DNA from: Clostridiales bacterium
GTDB lineage: Bacteria; Bacillota; Clostridia; Peptostreptococcales; T1SED10-28
Direction of reading: 5' to 3'
Length of the DNA: 22,826 bases
Assembly: GCA_007134725.1 (NCBI GenBank)
Contig: SLKF01000003.1
Location: 1-22,826, forward strand
The notes under the pieces were generated by a model. The model was not told the origin of the DNA. It did not search any database and worked only from the letters and a program-made list of their open reading frames with translations. Position 1 is the stretch's first letter; each line of letters opens with the position of its first letter. The translations under genes and the position numbers were made by a program. Of this stretch, positions 7,374-16,576 are shown one piece after another.

Positions 7374-9026
7374 ATGAGTATGTTTTGTCATCAATGTCAG
7401 GAAGCCGCCAGAAATGTAGGATGTAGCGGAAAAGCCGGGGTCTGTGGTAAAACCGAACCGGTAGCAAACCTACAGGATTTATTGGTTTACGCATTAAAAG
7501 GGGTGGCGGAATTCAACATGCAGGCAAGAAAGCATGGTTTGAATAAACCCGAGACCGATGAGCAGATGCTGGATGGGCTGTTTTCCACCATAACCAATGC
7601 AAACTTTGATGGAGAGGCCATTAAGGAACGGATTGAACGAGCTTTATTTACCAGGGATGAAATCAAAAAGACTTTAAAGAAAGAAGGAAAGCTTGAAGAA
7701 AAAAAATATAAAGATTTTGCTACCTGGGAAGTTAGTCGGGATGGATATGAAGAAAAGTCCAATGAGAAAAAAGTAGGTATTCTTCGGGATGAGAACGAGG
7801 ATGTCCGAAGTCTTCGTTCACTAGTGCTGTTTGGTCTTAAAGGCATGTCCGCTTACGGTGAGCACGCCTATAATCTCGGAAAACATGATCCTAAAATTAG
7901 TGAGTTTATTGAAGAAACATTGCTCGCCACGGAAGATGATACTTTAAGTGCCGATGATTTGACTGCATTGGTACTGGACACCGGAGCAAAAGGTGTAGAG
8001 GTCATGGCCCTTCTAGATGAAGCCAATACCTCCGCTTATGGTAATCCGGAAATTACGGAAGTAGAACTTGGTGTTCGTAATAACCCGGCAATCCTGGTCA
8101 GTGGTCATGATTTAAAAGATTTTGAAGAGTTATTAAACCAAACAAAGGACCAAGGCGTGGATATTTACACTCATTCGGAGATGCTACCGGCAAACTACTA
8201 CCCTGCATTTAAGAAGTATGATCACTTCGTAGGGAACTATGGAAGCTCTTGGTGGAATCAAAAGGTAGAATTTGAGTCCTTTAACGGACCGGTTCTCTTT
8301 ACCACGAACTGTATTGTGCCTCCAAAGGAAAGTTACATCGATCGAATTTATACTACAGGAGCCGCAGGATACCCAGGATTTAAGCATATCCCCAACCGGA
8401 AAAATGGAGGAGTTAAGAATTTTTCTGAAGTCATCGACCATGCGAAAAAACTCCCTGCCCCCACAGGAATTGAAGAAGGAAAACTTGTCGGTGGATTTGC
8501 TCATAACCAGGTAATGGAACTTGCGGATAAAGTAGTGGACGCAGTGAAATCCGGAGCCATAAAGCAATTCTTTGTCATGGCAGGCTGTGATGGAAGAATG
8601 AAAGATCGACAGTACTATACGGATTTTGCAAAAGCATTACCAGATGATACCGTTATATTAACTGCTGGATGTGCTAAGTATCGATACAATAAATTAGGCC
8701 TCGGAGATATTGGGGGAATTCCCAGAGTATTAGATGCAGGACAATGCAATGACTCCTATTCCCTTGCGGTAATCGCCTTAAAACTTAAAGAGGTATTTGA
8801 ACTGGAAGATATTAATGATCTTCCGATTTCCTATAATATTGCTTGGTACGAACAAAAAGCGGTGATTGTACTTCTTGCGTTGTTATCCTTAGGCATTAAG
8901 AATATCAAACTTGGACCGACCCTACCGGCATTCCTGTCACCGAATGTTGCAAATGTTTTAGTGGAGAAATTTGGAATCAACGGAATTCAGACCGTTGAAG
9001 AAGACATGGAGCAATTTCTCGGATAA
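7374..9026 (+). CDS. hcp: Hybrid cluster protein (hydroxylamine reductase / NO reductase)
   Basis: This 550-residue protein matches Hcp (prismane protein) throughout and has family-typical length. The N-terminal cubane is ligated by C5, C8, C17 and C24 (CX2CX8CX6C), close to the class I pattern of anaerobes. All hybrid-cluster ligands are recognisable: H245 (SGHDL), E269 (SEMLP), C313 (TTNC), C405 (AGCDGR), C433 ([10 protein letters not shown]), C458 (GQCNDSYS) and E493 in WYEQK, followed by K495. Hcp reduces NO to N2O, and hydroxylamine in vitro, and protects anaerobes from nitrosative stress in the cytoplasm. The start ATG follows AAGGGGGAAAG. No hcr-type reductase gene is adjacent, so an unlinked electron donor is needed. 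Expression is probably controlled by the divergent FNR-like regulator. Confidence 0.97.
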   Translation: MSMFCHQCQEAARNVGCSGKAGVCGKTEPVANLQDLLVYALKGVAEFNMQARKHGLNKPETDEQMLDGLFSTITNANFDGEAIKERIERALFTRDEIKKTLKKEGKLEEKKYKDFATWEVSRDGYEEKSNEKKVGILRDENEDVRSLRSLVLFGLKGMSAYGEHAYNLGKHDPKISEFIEETLLATEDDTLSADDLTALVLDTGAKGVEVMALLDEANTSAYGNPEITEVELGVRNNPAILVSGHDLKDFEELLNQTKDQGVDIYTHSEMLPANYYPAFKKYDHFVGNYGSSWWNQKVEFESFNGPVLFTTNCIVPPKESYIDRIYTTGAAGYPGFKHIPNRKNGGVKNFSEVIDHAKKLPAPTGIEEGKLVGGFAHNQVMELADKVVDAVKSGAIKQFFVMAGCDGRMKDRQYYTDFAKALPDDTVILTAGCAKYRYNKLGLGDIGGIPRVLDAGQCNDSYSLAVIALKLKEVFELEDINDLPISYNIAWYEQKAVIVLLALLSLGIKNIKLGPTLPAFLSPNVANVLVEKFGINGIQTVEEDMEQFLG

Positions 9027-9046
9027 AAGATAAGTAATCAATAATA

Positions 9047-9087
9047 AACGGAGCTTATGGGTTTATTCCACTCATAGGCTCTGTTTT
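9047..9087 (+). terminator. Intrinsic terminator after hcp
   Basis: A 15-bp stem (9047-9061 with 9071-9085, three G-U wobbles) with a 9-nt loop, leading into TTTT. It separates hcp from the ABC transporter operon. Confidence 0.85.
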
Positions 9088-9172
9088 AGGTAAAGGGCAA
9101 TTGAAAAAACTGTGAAAATTTCTGAATATAGGGTATTAGTTAAAGATTAACAGCGTAAAAGGGGGTAAGCAT

Positions 9173-10045
9173 ATGAATATTATTGAGGCTAATAACCTTA
9201 CTAAGTATTACGGAAAATCCAAAGGGATTGAAAATGTCAATTTTACCGTAAAAGAAGGAGAGATTTTCGGCTTTATCGGACCAAATGGTGCGGGAAAGTC
9301 TACCACCATTCGAACCCTCCTGGGATTGATTTTTCCCACAAGTGGGTCCGCAACAATTTTTGGTAAGGATTGTATTGAAAAAGGCCATGAAGTCCGTAGA
9401 GATATTGGTTACCTTCCCTCTGAAATGTTTTTTTATTATAAAATGAAAGTTTGGGATTTGTTAAAGTATTCTGCAAGCTTCTTTGAGGGGGATTACTCCC
9501 ATCGAATTGAGATGCTGGCGGAAACCATGGAACTGGATTTAACCAGGAAAATTGAAGATTTATCCTACGGGAATAAGAAAAAAGTGGGAATTGTCCAGGG
9601 TCTGCTTCATAGTCCAAAACTGATTATGCTCGATGAGCCCACAGGAGGTCTGGATCCCTTGATGCAAAAAAAGTTTTTTCAATTGATCCGGGAAGAAAAT
9701 CAAAAAGGAGCCACCATCTTTTTTTCTTCCCACATCTTATCGGAAGTCCAGCACCTGTGTCACCGGGTGGCGATTATTAAAGAAGGGTCTATTATACAAG
9801 TGGAAGATATTAGTACTTTGCAGAAGAATAATTATAAAAAAATTATGCTCAAAGGTGAAAATCTCTCAAAAAAATCCTTCAACTTTGAGGGGATAACAAA
9901 TTTAACGATGGAAGATCATACCCTAAGGTTTTTCTTCAAAGGGGATATCAATCAAGTAAAAGAAAAAATACAACCGTATAAAGTAGAGGACTTATTAATA
10001 GAGGATCCTACATTAGAAGAGATCTTTATGCATTATTATGAGTAG
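9173..10045 (+). CDS. ABC-2 type transporter, ATP-binding subunit
   Basis: This 290-residue ATPase has Walker A GPNGAGKST (36-44), a signature motif read as LSYGN (130-134, a common variant of LSGGQ), Walker B LIMLDEP (150-156) with a D-loop GGLDP, and the H-loop in FFSSH (183-187). About 80 residues follow the nucleotide domain, as in exporters of the CcmA/ABC-2 type. The start ATG has AAAGGGGG seven bases upstream. It opens a three-gene operon with two integral membrane subunits. Substrate is not evident; relatives export ions, peptides, antibiotics or lipids. The gene lies 85 bp after the hcp terminator and I could not fix a promoter in that gap. Confidence 0.95.
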   Translation: MNIIEANNLTKYYGKSKGIENVNFTVKEGEIFGFIGPNGAGKSTTIRTLLGLIFPTSGSATIFGKDCIEKGHEVRRDIGYLPSEMFFYYKMKVWDLLKYSASFFEGDYSHRIEMLAETMELDLTRKIEDLSYGNKKKVGIVQGLLHSPKLIMLDEPTGGLDPLMQKKFFQLIREENQKGATIFFSSHILSEVQHLCHRVAIIKEGSIIQVEDISTLQKNNYKKIMLKGENLSKKSFNFEGITNLTMEDHTLRFFFKGDINQVKEKIQPYKVEDLLIEDPTLEEIFMHYYE

Positions 10046-10056
10046 GAGGGATGGTT

Positions 10057-10857
10057 GTGAATATATTCAAGTTTGAACTTAAAACCTACTGGAAATCCTT
10101 CTTCCTTTGGTCCTTGGGAATTGTTGCGCTTCAAATTATTATGATGGTTTTTTATCCATCAATGGCTCAAGACGCTCAAATCATGGACTTGATTTTGGAA
10201 AACTATCCGGTGGAGCTTTTACAGGCTATAGGTCTTGGAGAACAGGTATCTTTGGCTTCGGTGCTGGGGTACTATACTTTTGTTTTTGTGTTTGTTCAGC
10301 TTGTGATAGGAGTACAAAGCGGTTACTATGGTTTTCAGTTCCTGTCTGTGGAGGAACGTGAACACACCGCAGATTTTTTGTTTGCCAAACCGGTTACCCG
10401 AAGACGAATTTTAGTCGGGAAATACTTTGCTGCGCTTAGTATATTATTGTTAACAAGCTTGGTTGTCGCAGGCAGCACGTTTATTTCCATAGAATTATTT
10501 CGCGATGGTAGAGGGTATGAAACCGGACCATTATTAATGCTGCTTTTTTCGGTTCCGCTTTTTCAGTTGTTTTTCTTTAGCATAGGAATGCTTGTCACCG
10601 TGATGACAAAGAGAATTCGCAGTGTAATTAGTTATGCCCTAGGTTTTGGTTTTGGTCTCTATGTACTAAATGCTTTTCGAAGTATCGTAGGGGGTGAAAT
10701 GCTAGGGATTTTCACACCTTATTATCATTTCGAACCCTCATACATTTTAATGGAAGGTTCGATCCCTTTGGAAAGGGCGCTTATCAGTATTGGTATAATA
10801 ATTTCAGCCCATCTTATAACCTATGTTGCCTACTTAAAGAGAAATATTCGCGCTTAG
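10057..10857 (+). CDS. ABC-2 type transporter permease, first subunit
   Basis: About six membrane segments (near residues 13-33, 70-92, 112-140, 152-178, 185-205 and 238-258) and an ABC-2 permease pattern, including the cytoplasmic EEREHTADFLFAKPVTRRRILVGK stretch before the third helix; this E-rich/KPV-R pattern couples to the ATPase in the family. The start is the GTG at 10057, because GGAGGG ends at 10050, directly against the ATG at 10051 but six bases before the GTG; this gives 266 residues. The binding site begins directly after the ATPase stop, so the genes are tightly coupled. It pairs with the next permease to make a heterodimeric channel. Confidence 0.9.
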   Translation: MNIFKFELKTYWKSFFLWSLGIVALQIIMMVFYPSMAQDAQIMDLILENYPVELLQAIGLGEQVSLASVLGYYTFVFVFVQLVIGVQSGYYGFQFLSVEEREHTADFLFAKPVTRRRILVGKYFAALSILLLTSLVVAGSTFISIELFRDGRGYETGPLLMLLFSVPLFQLFFFSIGMLVTVMTKRIRSVISYALGFGFGLYVLNAFRSIVGGEMLGIFTPYYHFEPSYILMEGSIPLERALISIGIIISAHLITYVAYLKRNIRA

Positions 10858-10872
10858 GAAGGAGCAAAGCAT

Positions 10873-11667
10873 ATGAACGTATTTATTAGAGAAATGAGAG
10901 ACCATTTGAAAGGGTTGATTATCTGGTCTGTGGTCATTCTGGTGTTTATGTTGATGGTATTTGTAGAGTTTGAAGCCTATTACGAAAATCCGGAAATGGC
11001 AGAAATACTGGATGTCGTGCCTAGGGGTATGTTGGAAGCTTTTGGCATGTACGGAGCAAACCTCACTACCATCAACGGATATATGTCTATTGTGGCCTTG
11101 TATTTATATATCATGCTGGGGATTTTCGCTGTACTTCTGGGGAATAGTATTATCGGTAAAGAGGAGAGGGATAAGACCGGAGAATTTTTAATGAGTATGC
11201 CGATTAAACGGTATCAAGTGTTAAGAAGCAAAGTAGGGGCAGCGGTGTTAAACTGTTTGTTACTGACCTTAATAGCGGGAATTGGAATTGCTATTGCAGT
11301 TTATCAATATAGTCCTGATCGGGAAAATTTCGAGTATATTTCACGGATTCTTGTGGCCGCGTTTATAATCCAGATGATTTTTTTAAGTTTGGGGCTGTTT
11401 ATTGCTGCTTCCTCTAAAGCTTTTAAAAAATCCAGTGCTTTATCGGTAGCACTGGTTATTATAACTTATATTATATCCGTAATCCAAACTTTGAGTGATT
11501 CCGTTGATTTTTTAAAATATTTTACACCTTTTAAATATTACCAAGCTTCGGAGATTCTTCAGAATAATGGATTTCAAGGGATATACATAGGTCTATCGGT
11601 GATTATCGTACTCGTAGCGAACTTTGGTGTTTTTTATGTGTATCCCCGTCGAGATCTGAAATTGTAA
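10873..11667 (+). CDS. ABC-2 type transporter permease, second subunit
   Basis: 264 residues with about six membrane segments and the same ABC-2 design as the preceding gene: a KEERDKTGEFLMSMPIKRYQVLRSK stretch corresponds to the coupling segment of the first permease. The ATG at 10873 has AAGGAG eight bases upstream and the gene starts 15 bp after its partner. It is the last gene of the exporter operon. Its stop lies three bases from the stop of a convergent gene, so no stand-alone terminator fits between them; the T-rich stretch 11671-11690 lies inside that convergent gene. Confidence 0.9.
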   Translation: MNVFIREMRDHLKGLIIWSVVILVFMLMVFVEFEAYYENPEMAEILDVVPRGMLEAFGMYGANLTTINGYMSIVALYLYIMLGIFAVLLGNSIIGKEERDKTGEFLMSMPIKRYQVLRSKVGAAVLNCLLLTLIAGIGIAIAVYQYSPDRENFEYISRILVAAFIIQMIFLSLGLFIAASSKAFKKSSALSVALVIITYIISVIQTLSDSVDFLKYFTPFKYYQASEILQNNGFQGIYIGLSVIIVLVANFGVFYVYPRRDLKL

Positions 11668-11670
11668 TTG

Positions 11671-12063
11671 TTAATCTTTTTTCTTTTGGTACTTTTTATA
11701 AAGATATACTCCAATTTGAATAAGCACACCGAGGATAATTCCGATGGTAGGCCAAATTAACAGCGCTAATATGCCGATAATTTCTCCCCAACCCTCAAGC
11801 CCTTGCCAAAAAGCCCGATACATTTCGATAAATCCTACTAATAAGCCGGTCATATATAAAAATAAAACAATGGTCAATTGATATCCACTAAGCAAAAGAT
11901 AAATAAAGCCTGCTAAGATAGAAAAAACAAAATATACAGCCAGGTTTTGCAGTTGTAGAGAAGCTCCCAATAGAAGGCCAACCCCTATTATTAAAAGAAA
12001 AAAAGAAAGTATAAACAATCCCAGGCCTCGAAGCAGTTGGTTTTTTTTAAGATGAAAAGTCAT
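11671..12063 (-). CDS. Small integral membrane protein of unknown function
   Basis: I do not recognise a family. The 130-residue protein has four strongly hydrophobic segments (about 13-33, 40-58, 63-80 and 92-118), a positively charged N-terminus (MTFHLKKNQ) and a very basic C-terminus (KKYQKKKD), which places both ends in the cytoplasm by the positive-inside rule. The start ATG is preceded by AAGGGGGTG. It is convergent with the ABC exporter and has its own promoter-like sequence upstream. A role with the exporter is possible but rests on position only. Confidence 0.7.
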   Translation of the reverse strand: MTFHLKKNQLLRGLGLFILSFFLLIIGVGLLLGASLQLQNLAVYFVFSILAGFIYLLLSGYQLTIVLFLYMTGLLVGFIEMYRAFWQGLEGWGEIIGILALLIWPTIGIILGVLIQIGVYLYKKYQKKKD

Positions 12064-12111
12064 AATACACCCCCTTGATCATTACAGAATAGAATTATGT
12101 ATAAATTAGTA

Positions 12112-12140
12112 AATAAACTTAACAATATCAGTATAGTCAA
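12112..12140 (-). promoter_or_regulatory. Candidate promoter for the small membrane protein
   Basis: On the minus strand, TTGACT (12140-12135), a 17-bp spacer, then TTTATT (12117-12112). The -35 matches at five of six positions, the -10 at four. The gene start is about 50 bp downstream. Confidence 0.45.
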
Positions 12141-12242
12141 GAATCTTTTATTGTGCAAGCAAGGATTTGATAAAAAAAACTCCATTCAAAAACTTGACGA
12201 ATTCTTTTTATGAATATTATGATTTAGCTATCCAGGCTTAAT

Positions 12243-12279
12243 AAAAATTTTCTATAAGTTGAAAAATTTTCTGTAACTT
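12243..12279 (+). repeat. Tandem 18-bp near-direct repeat
   Basis: AAAAATTTTCTATAAGTT (12243-12260) and AAAAATTTTCTGTAACTT (12262-12279) differ at two positions and repeat with a 19-bp period. They lie 34-70 bp upstream of the -10 of the kinase operon, where an activator or repressor could bind. Confidence 0.6.
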
Positions 12280-12312
12280 AGTCTTAATACACAAAAAAAG
12301 CTGTAGATCGGG

Positions 12313-12318
12313 TATAAT
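12313..12318 (+). promoter_or_regulatory. -10 element of the histidine kinase operon
   Basis: A perfect TATAAT 34 bp before the ATG at 12352. No -35 resembling TTGACA exists at 16-18 bp, so this promoter may need an activator; the tandem repeat just upstream is a candidate site. The ribosome binding site AAGGAGGTG (12335-12343) is near-perfect. Confidence 0.5.
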
Positions 12319-12351
12319 ATTAGTATATTCACATAAGGAGGTGCAACAAAA

Positions 12352-14196
12352 ATGCTCCAGAAAGAATCAGAGCTGTTAGAAGGAATTATTGACGTCATTC
12401 CGGATCCTATTATCGTTAAGAATCGAGAATTGAAAATTCTTAGATGCAATCCGGCGGGATATAATCTTCTTGGAGAAATACAAAAAATGCAGAGAATATC
12501 CAGAGAAAAAATTTTCAACAATGAGGTCTCGGAAAAAGTGATCAAAACCAGAAAAATACAAAAATCTCTAAGACCTATTAAAAATCATGGATCCTACTAT
12601 CAAATGGTGGCAACACCGATACTAAACAGAGAGGGAGAAGTTACCCATATAGTGGAACAGTTTAAAGATATTACGGAAGTCATAGAAAAGCAAAAGGAAT
12701 TGGATGTATATTTCTCTTCAAGTTTGGATCTTTTATGTATTGCCAGTTTAGAAGGACGATTTCTACGCCTTAATCCTCAGTGGGAAAAAGTTTTGGGATA
12801 CACCACAGATGAGCTTAAAGATCAAGAAATACTGGATTATTTACATACCGAAGATATCCTATTGACTTATGAGGCAATCAAAGACTTAGGAAATAATCAG
12901 GAAGTTAAAGGATTTGTTAATCGATACCGTCGTAAGGATGGCACTTATCGCTGGCTAGAGTGGAGAGCGAAACCCGTTGACCGAAAAATTTATGCAGTAG
13001 CTCGGGACATTACGGAGCAGGAGGAAGGCAAACGCAAATTAGAAGTCAGTGAAGAAAAATACAAAACCCTAGTGGAGCAGTCGACAGAAATGCTTTATCT
13101 TCATGACTTAAAGGGAAATATTCTGGATGTGAATCAAACCACTTGTAACGAAATGGGATATAAAAGAGAAGAACTTTTGAATTTAAATATTTTGGATCTT
13201 CATCCCTACAAAGGGGATCCAGAAATTTTTGAACATATGTGGATAAAATGGTCTAAAAATCAAATCATTGAATTTACTACAGAACATAAAACTCAAAAGG
13301 GTAAATCACTGGATGTGGAAATCAGGGCAAGAAAAATAAGTTTTGGTGGGGAAGAATATATTATGGCCTTGGTTCGAGACGTAACGGAACGGAGAAAAAT
13401 ACAGGAGACCTTAATACAGGCTAAAAGAAAAGCAGAGTCGGCAAATATTGCAAAAACCAGATTTTTGGCCAATATGAGCCACGAGATCCGAACACCGATG
13501 AATGGAATTCGAGGTTTTTTACAGCTGCTGGAAGATACTTCTTTAGATGAAGAACAAAGAGATTATATAAAACATATAGAAAACTCCAGTGCAAATTTAC
13601 TAAGTATCATAAATGATATATTAGACTTGGCAAAAATTGAAGCGGGGGAAGTCCTTTTCGATCTGCAACCAATTAACTTAAAAGAAACCATGGACAATCT
13701 TGTAATCCCCTTCGAATATCGAGCTAGAAGTAAAGGGTTGGGATACGAAGTGAATATAACAAATAATCTTTCGCAAGAGGTTTATGGAGATACCGCAAAG
13801 TTAATGCAAATTGTAACGAATTTGATTACGAATGCTATTAAGTTTACTCCTAAAGGAAATATTTTTGTAAAAGCTGAAATTGAGAAAGAGGATGAAAGAC
13901 GGTTGGTGTTATATTTTTCCGTAACAGACTCCGGGATTGGGCTGAAAAAAACAGAAATGAAAAAGGTTCTTTTGCCTTTTAATCAAGTAGATGATACCTA
14001 CACCCGTAAATATGGAGGTACCGGATTAGGTCTGGCCATAGTAAAAGAACTGCTTGATATTATGGGAGGAGAAATATCTATAAAAAGTACTTATGGCATA
14101 GGAAGTACTTTTAGCCTACGAATTCCTTTGGAAAAAGTTCCTGTAAAAGAGTTAAAGAAGAGGATAGATGAAACAGATGATAATATATTAAAATAA
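12352..14196 (+). CDS. Soluble sensor histidine kinase with three PAS domains
   Basis: This 614-residue protein has no membrane segment or signal peptide, so it should sense a cytoplasmic signal. Three PAS domains are visible (about 6-112, 118-224 and 232-350); each ends in the D-I/V-T-E motif that links PAS to the next helix (FKDITE, ARDITE, VRDVTE). A kinase core follows: HisKA with [12 protein letters not shown] (phosphorylated H377), then HATPase with the N box ([11 protein letters not shown], 490-500), G1 (DSGIGL) and G2 ([14 protein letters not shown], 555-568). There is no receiver domain and no response regulator next to it, so it is an orphan kinase in this window. The two downstream genes start 17 and then 22 bp after the preceding stop, so they are probably co-transcribed with it. 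Confidence 0.93.
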   Translation: MLQKESELLEGIIDVIPDPIIVKNRELKILRCNPAGYNLLGEIQKMQRISREKIFNNEVSEKVIKTRKIQKSLRPIKNHGSYYQMVATPILNREGEVTHIVEQFKDITEVIEKQKELDVYFSSSLDLLCIASLEGRFLRLNPQWEKVLGYTTDELKDQEILDYLHTEDILLTYEAIKDLGNNQEVKGFVNRYRRKDGTYRWLEWRAKPVDRKIYAVARDITEQEEGKRKLEVSEEKYKTLVEQSTEMLYLHDLKGNILDVNQTTCNEMGYKREELLNLNILDLHPYKGDPEIFEHMWIKWSKNQIIEFTTEHKTQKGKSLDVEIRARKISFGGEEYIMALVRDVTERRKIQETLIQAKRKAESANIAKTRFLANMSHEIRTPMNGIRGFLQLLEDTSLDEEQRDYIKHIENSSANLLSIINDILDLAKIEAGEVLFDLQPINLKETMDNLVIPFEYRARSKGLGYEVNITNNLSQEVYGDTAKLMQIVTNLITNAIKFTPKGNIFVKAEIEKEDERRLVLYFSVTDSGIGLKKTEMKKVLLPFNQVDDTYTRKYGGTGLGLAIVKELLDIMGGEISIKSTYGIGSTFSLRIPLEKVPVKELKKRIDETDDNILK

Positions 14197-14213
14197 ATAG
14201 GAGGGGTGATCTA

Positions 14214-15233
14214 ATGAATTTTTTAGAATTAGAAAAAAAAGCCAGAGAAAACTTGAAAGGGTATTGTCGTGTTTGCCCGGAATGTGATGGGTATGCCTGT
14301 GCCGGAGAAGTTCCGGGGATGGGAGGAACGGGAACCGCATCGGCTTTTAAAAATAACATTAAAGAATTAAAGACCGTTCGACTGAAACTAAAAACCATTC
14401 ATGATAGAAAAGATCCTAAAATGAATTTTGAATTTTTTGGAAATAAGTTGGATTTTCCTATATTGGTAGCTCCGGTAACCGGAAGTGTGTTTAATATGGG
14501 TGGAGCCTTAAGTGAAGAAGAATACATTCAAAGTGCAGTTGCCGGCAGTGAAAATGCGGGAACAGTAGCCATGATTGGAGACTCTGCAGACCTGACCATG
14601 TATGAAGAGGGGCTAAGAGCTCTCCATAAAATGAATGGTAAAGGGGCTGCGATCATCAAGCCGAGAGACAATAAGGACATCATTCAAAATATTAAAGCTG
14701 CTGAAAAAATTGGGGTAAGTGCTGTTGGTGTAGATATTGACGGAGCGGGGCTCATTACCATGGCCTTAAAAGGACAGCCCGTAGGCCCAAAAACCGTAGA
14801 AGAATTAAAAGAAATCGTAGAGTCTACGAAACTACCGGTCATACTCAAAGGAATCATGACTCCGGAAGAAGCTGAAATTGCTGTTGAGATTGGAGCGAAG
14901 GCCATTGTGGTGTCCAATCATGGGGGGCGGGTGTTGGATCATGCGGAATCAACCATTCGGGTACTGCCTCAAATTGCTGAAAGAGTCGGCGGAAAAATCA
15001 TGATTCTCGCCGATGGGGGCATTCGTTCGGGGGTAGATGCTTTTAAAATGATTGCCCTCGGAGCCGATGGAGTTTTGGTTGGCAGACCTGTAGTTATAGG
15101 TGCATTTGGAGGATTTGACGAAGGTGTTACCATGGTATTGGATAAAATGAAACAAGAGCTGTACCAAGCCATGATTTTAACCGGGTCAGAAGATCTAAAA
15201 AGTGTAAACAAGGGAAAAGTGATTGTCGGTTAG
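14214..15233 (+). CDS. FMN-dependent alpha-hydroxyacid oxidizing enzyme with N-terminal four-Cys motif
   Basis: This 339-residue protein has the TIM-barrel of the lactate/glycolate oxidase family: FMN contacts in ILVAPVTGS and VILKGIMTPEEA, the active-site His in VVSNHGGRVLD (about 231-241), and the phosphate loop in ADGGIRSG followed by GADGVLVGRP. Such enzymes oxidise a 2-hydroxyacid to a 2-oxoacid. The first 45 residues are unusual: C18, C21, C24 and C29 (CX2CX2CX4C) followed by a Gly-rich GEVPGMGGTGTAS, a pattern I associate with clostridial members and absent from classical lactate oxidase. The cysteines could hold an Fe-S cluster or zinc, and the enzyme may pass electrons to a carrier rather than oxygen; that is inference. 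The start ATG follows AGGAGGGG. Confidence 0.85.
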   Translation: MNFLELEKKARENLKGYCRVCPECDGYACAGEVPGMGGTGTASAFKNNIKELKTVRLKLKTIHDRKDPKMNFEFFGNKLDFPILVAPVTGSVFNMGGALSEEEYIQSAVAGSENAGTVAMIGDSADLTMYEEGLRALHKMNGKGAAIIKPRDNKDIIQNIKAAEKIGVSAVGVDIDGAGLITMALKGQPVGPKTVEELKEIVESTKLPVILKGIMTPEEAEIAVEIGAKAIVVSNHGGRVLDHAESTIRVLPQIAERVGGKIMILADGGIRSGVDAFKMIALGADGVLVGRPVVIGAFGGFDEGVTMVLDKMKQELYQAMILTGSEDLKSVNKGKVIVG

Positions 15234-15255
15234 GGTTTGAATTGGAGGTGTAAGG

Positions 15256-16497
15256 ATGGGTTTTAACAAAGACAAAACGAGAAAACTACTGGAAGACATT
15301 GATGATTTATTTGATCAGCTTCCGATTAAAATGTCTGGCAAACATAAAACGTACATCAAAAATGCTGTGCTAGGTCCGGCTCTTAATGAAGTCAGAAATA
15401 TGATTGAGGAGAGTCGTCCGCCGGTAATGATGATCGTCGGTCGATCTGGTCATGGGAAATCTTCCTTGATCAATGCATTAGTAGGAAGAGAAGTGGCTAA
15501 GGTAAATCCCGTGGTGCCGGAAACCCAAGGATCTACCTGTTATGAAGTCCCTTTTGAAGAATTCGGTGCAACCTGGAGAATGATTGATACCCGAGGTTTC
15601 TTCGATGTCATCAACCCTAAAGCCGCGAATAAGGAAGAGGCAGAAAAGCAACTTAAAAAAGAAATTCTGGAGTATCGCCCTGATATCTTTTTACATGTGA
15701 TTAACATTAAAGAGATTCGAACCATGTCTAAAGATTTATTGGTAATGAAAGACATACGAGAAACCTTAAAAAAAGAAGATATCAAGATTCCCATTGTAAC
15801 AATATTAAGCAATGTAGATATTCTTGGAAATCCAAGGGTTCCCATTGAAGACCCGGAAAAACAGGGGCAAATCATTCAGGGAATGAATTATTTGATTCGG
15901 GAAGTATTCCAAATTGAGGAACCGAAAGTGAAGTTTTTAGACCTGCATCATCCCTCTAAAGGGTATATTCTTCGGGAGGATCACTACTTAGCGATCATTC
16001 CCTTAAGTACCTATCCGGACAATCTCTGGAATGTTGAGACATTAGAAGAGTATATTGGTGAGGTGCTGCCGGAAAGAGCAAAACTTGACTACTTACAGGT
16101 CAAAAACCAAACCGCCCAGATGAAGAAATTCACAACATCGATTATTAAACGATTCTCAACAGTGGCAGGGGGGGTGGGATCTTCCCCAATCCCCATCGCG
16201 GATTTTTTTGTTCTGACTCCCTTGCAAATTCTTATGATTATCCTTATTGGTACCTTAGCAGGTAAGGAAATGAAAATAGAAACTGCCCATGAATATTTAG
16301 GGGCCATGGGACTTAATATCGGTGCAGCTTTGGGTTTTCGGTCTTTAGCCCATCAATTGACGAAAATGATTCCTATTGGAGGAATGTTTATCTCCGGTGG
16401 AATTGCCAGTTCGGCAACCTTCGCTCTTGGAAAATCAGCAGAGATGTACTTCTTCCATGGAAAAGTTGTAAACCCAAAAAACATTAAGGTGAAGTAG
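15256..16497 (+). CDS. Era-like GTPase with C-terminal DUF697-like membrane-associating region
   Basis: 413 residues. The G domain shows P-loop GRSGHGKSS (62-70), a switch region with PETQGST, G3 DTRG (111-114) and G4 as SNVD (185-188) in place of the usual NKxD. An N-terminal helical segment (1-55) precedes it. The last 120 residues are rich in Gly and hydrophobic helices, with IPIADFFVLTPLQILMIILIGTLAG and GFRSLAHQLTKMIPIGG, which resembles the YcjF/DUF697 tail found on bacterial GTPases of unknown function and often thought to associate with the membrane. The ATG at 15256 has TTGGAGGTG just upstream. It follows the hydroxyacid oxidase by 22 bp. Cellular role unknown. Confidence 0.85.
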   Translation: MGFNKDKTRKLLEDIDDLFDQLPIKMSGKHKTYIKNAVLGPALNEVRNMIEESRPPVMMIVGRSGHGKSSLINALVGREVAKVNPVVPETQGSTCYEVPFEEFGATWRMIDTRGFFDVINPKAANKEEAEKQLKKEILEYRPDIFLHVINIKEIRTMSKDLLVMKDIRETLKKEDIKIPIVTILSNVDILGNPRVPIEDPEKQGQIIQGMNYLIREVFQIEEPKVKFLDLHHPSKGYILREDHYLAIIPLSTYPDNLWNVETLEEYIGEVLPERAKLDYLQVKNQTAQMKKFTTSIIKRFSTVAGGVGSSPIPIADFFVLTPLQILMIILIGTLAGKEMKIETAHEYLGAMGLNIGAALGFRSLAHQLTKMIPIGGMFISGGIASSATFALGKSAEMYFFHGKVVNPKNIKVK

Positions 16498-16532
16498 GAG
16501 TAATACTGTAAAATGCTTAGTTTATTAGAATG

Positions 16533-16541
16533 TGGTATAAT
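16533..16541 (+). promoter_or_regulatory. Extended -10 promoter of the M20/dehydroquinase unit
   Basis: TGGTATAAT, a perfect TATAAT with the TG extension, 35 bp before the TTG start at 16577. No good -35. It shows that the two following genes form a unit of their own, although no terminator separates them from the GTPase gene. Confidence 0.6.
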
Positions 16542-16576
16542 TAGGAATATACAGTGTTATGAAGGAGGGATCGGTT

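Noticed and set aside
8184..8567. 127-codon open frame antisense to hcp
   Set aside because: It is fully inside hcp, which is certain on the other strand; the translation is low quality and no binding site is present.
9088..9165. Promoter for the ABC exporter from TTGAAA near 9100
   Set aside because: The nearest -10-like hexamers are at poor spacing or match weakly, so I did not annotate it.
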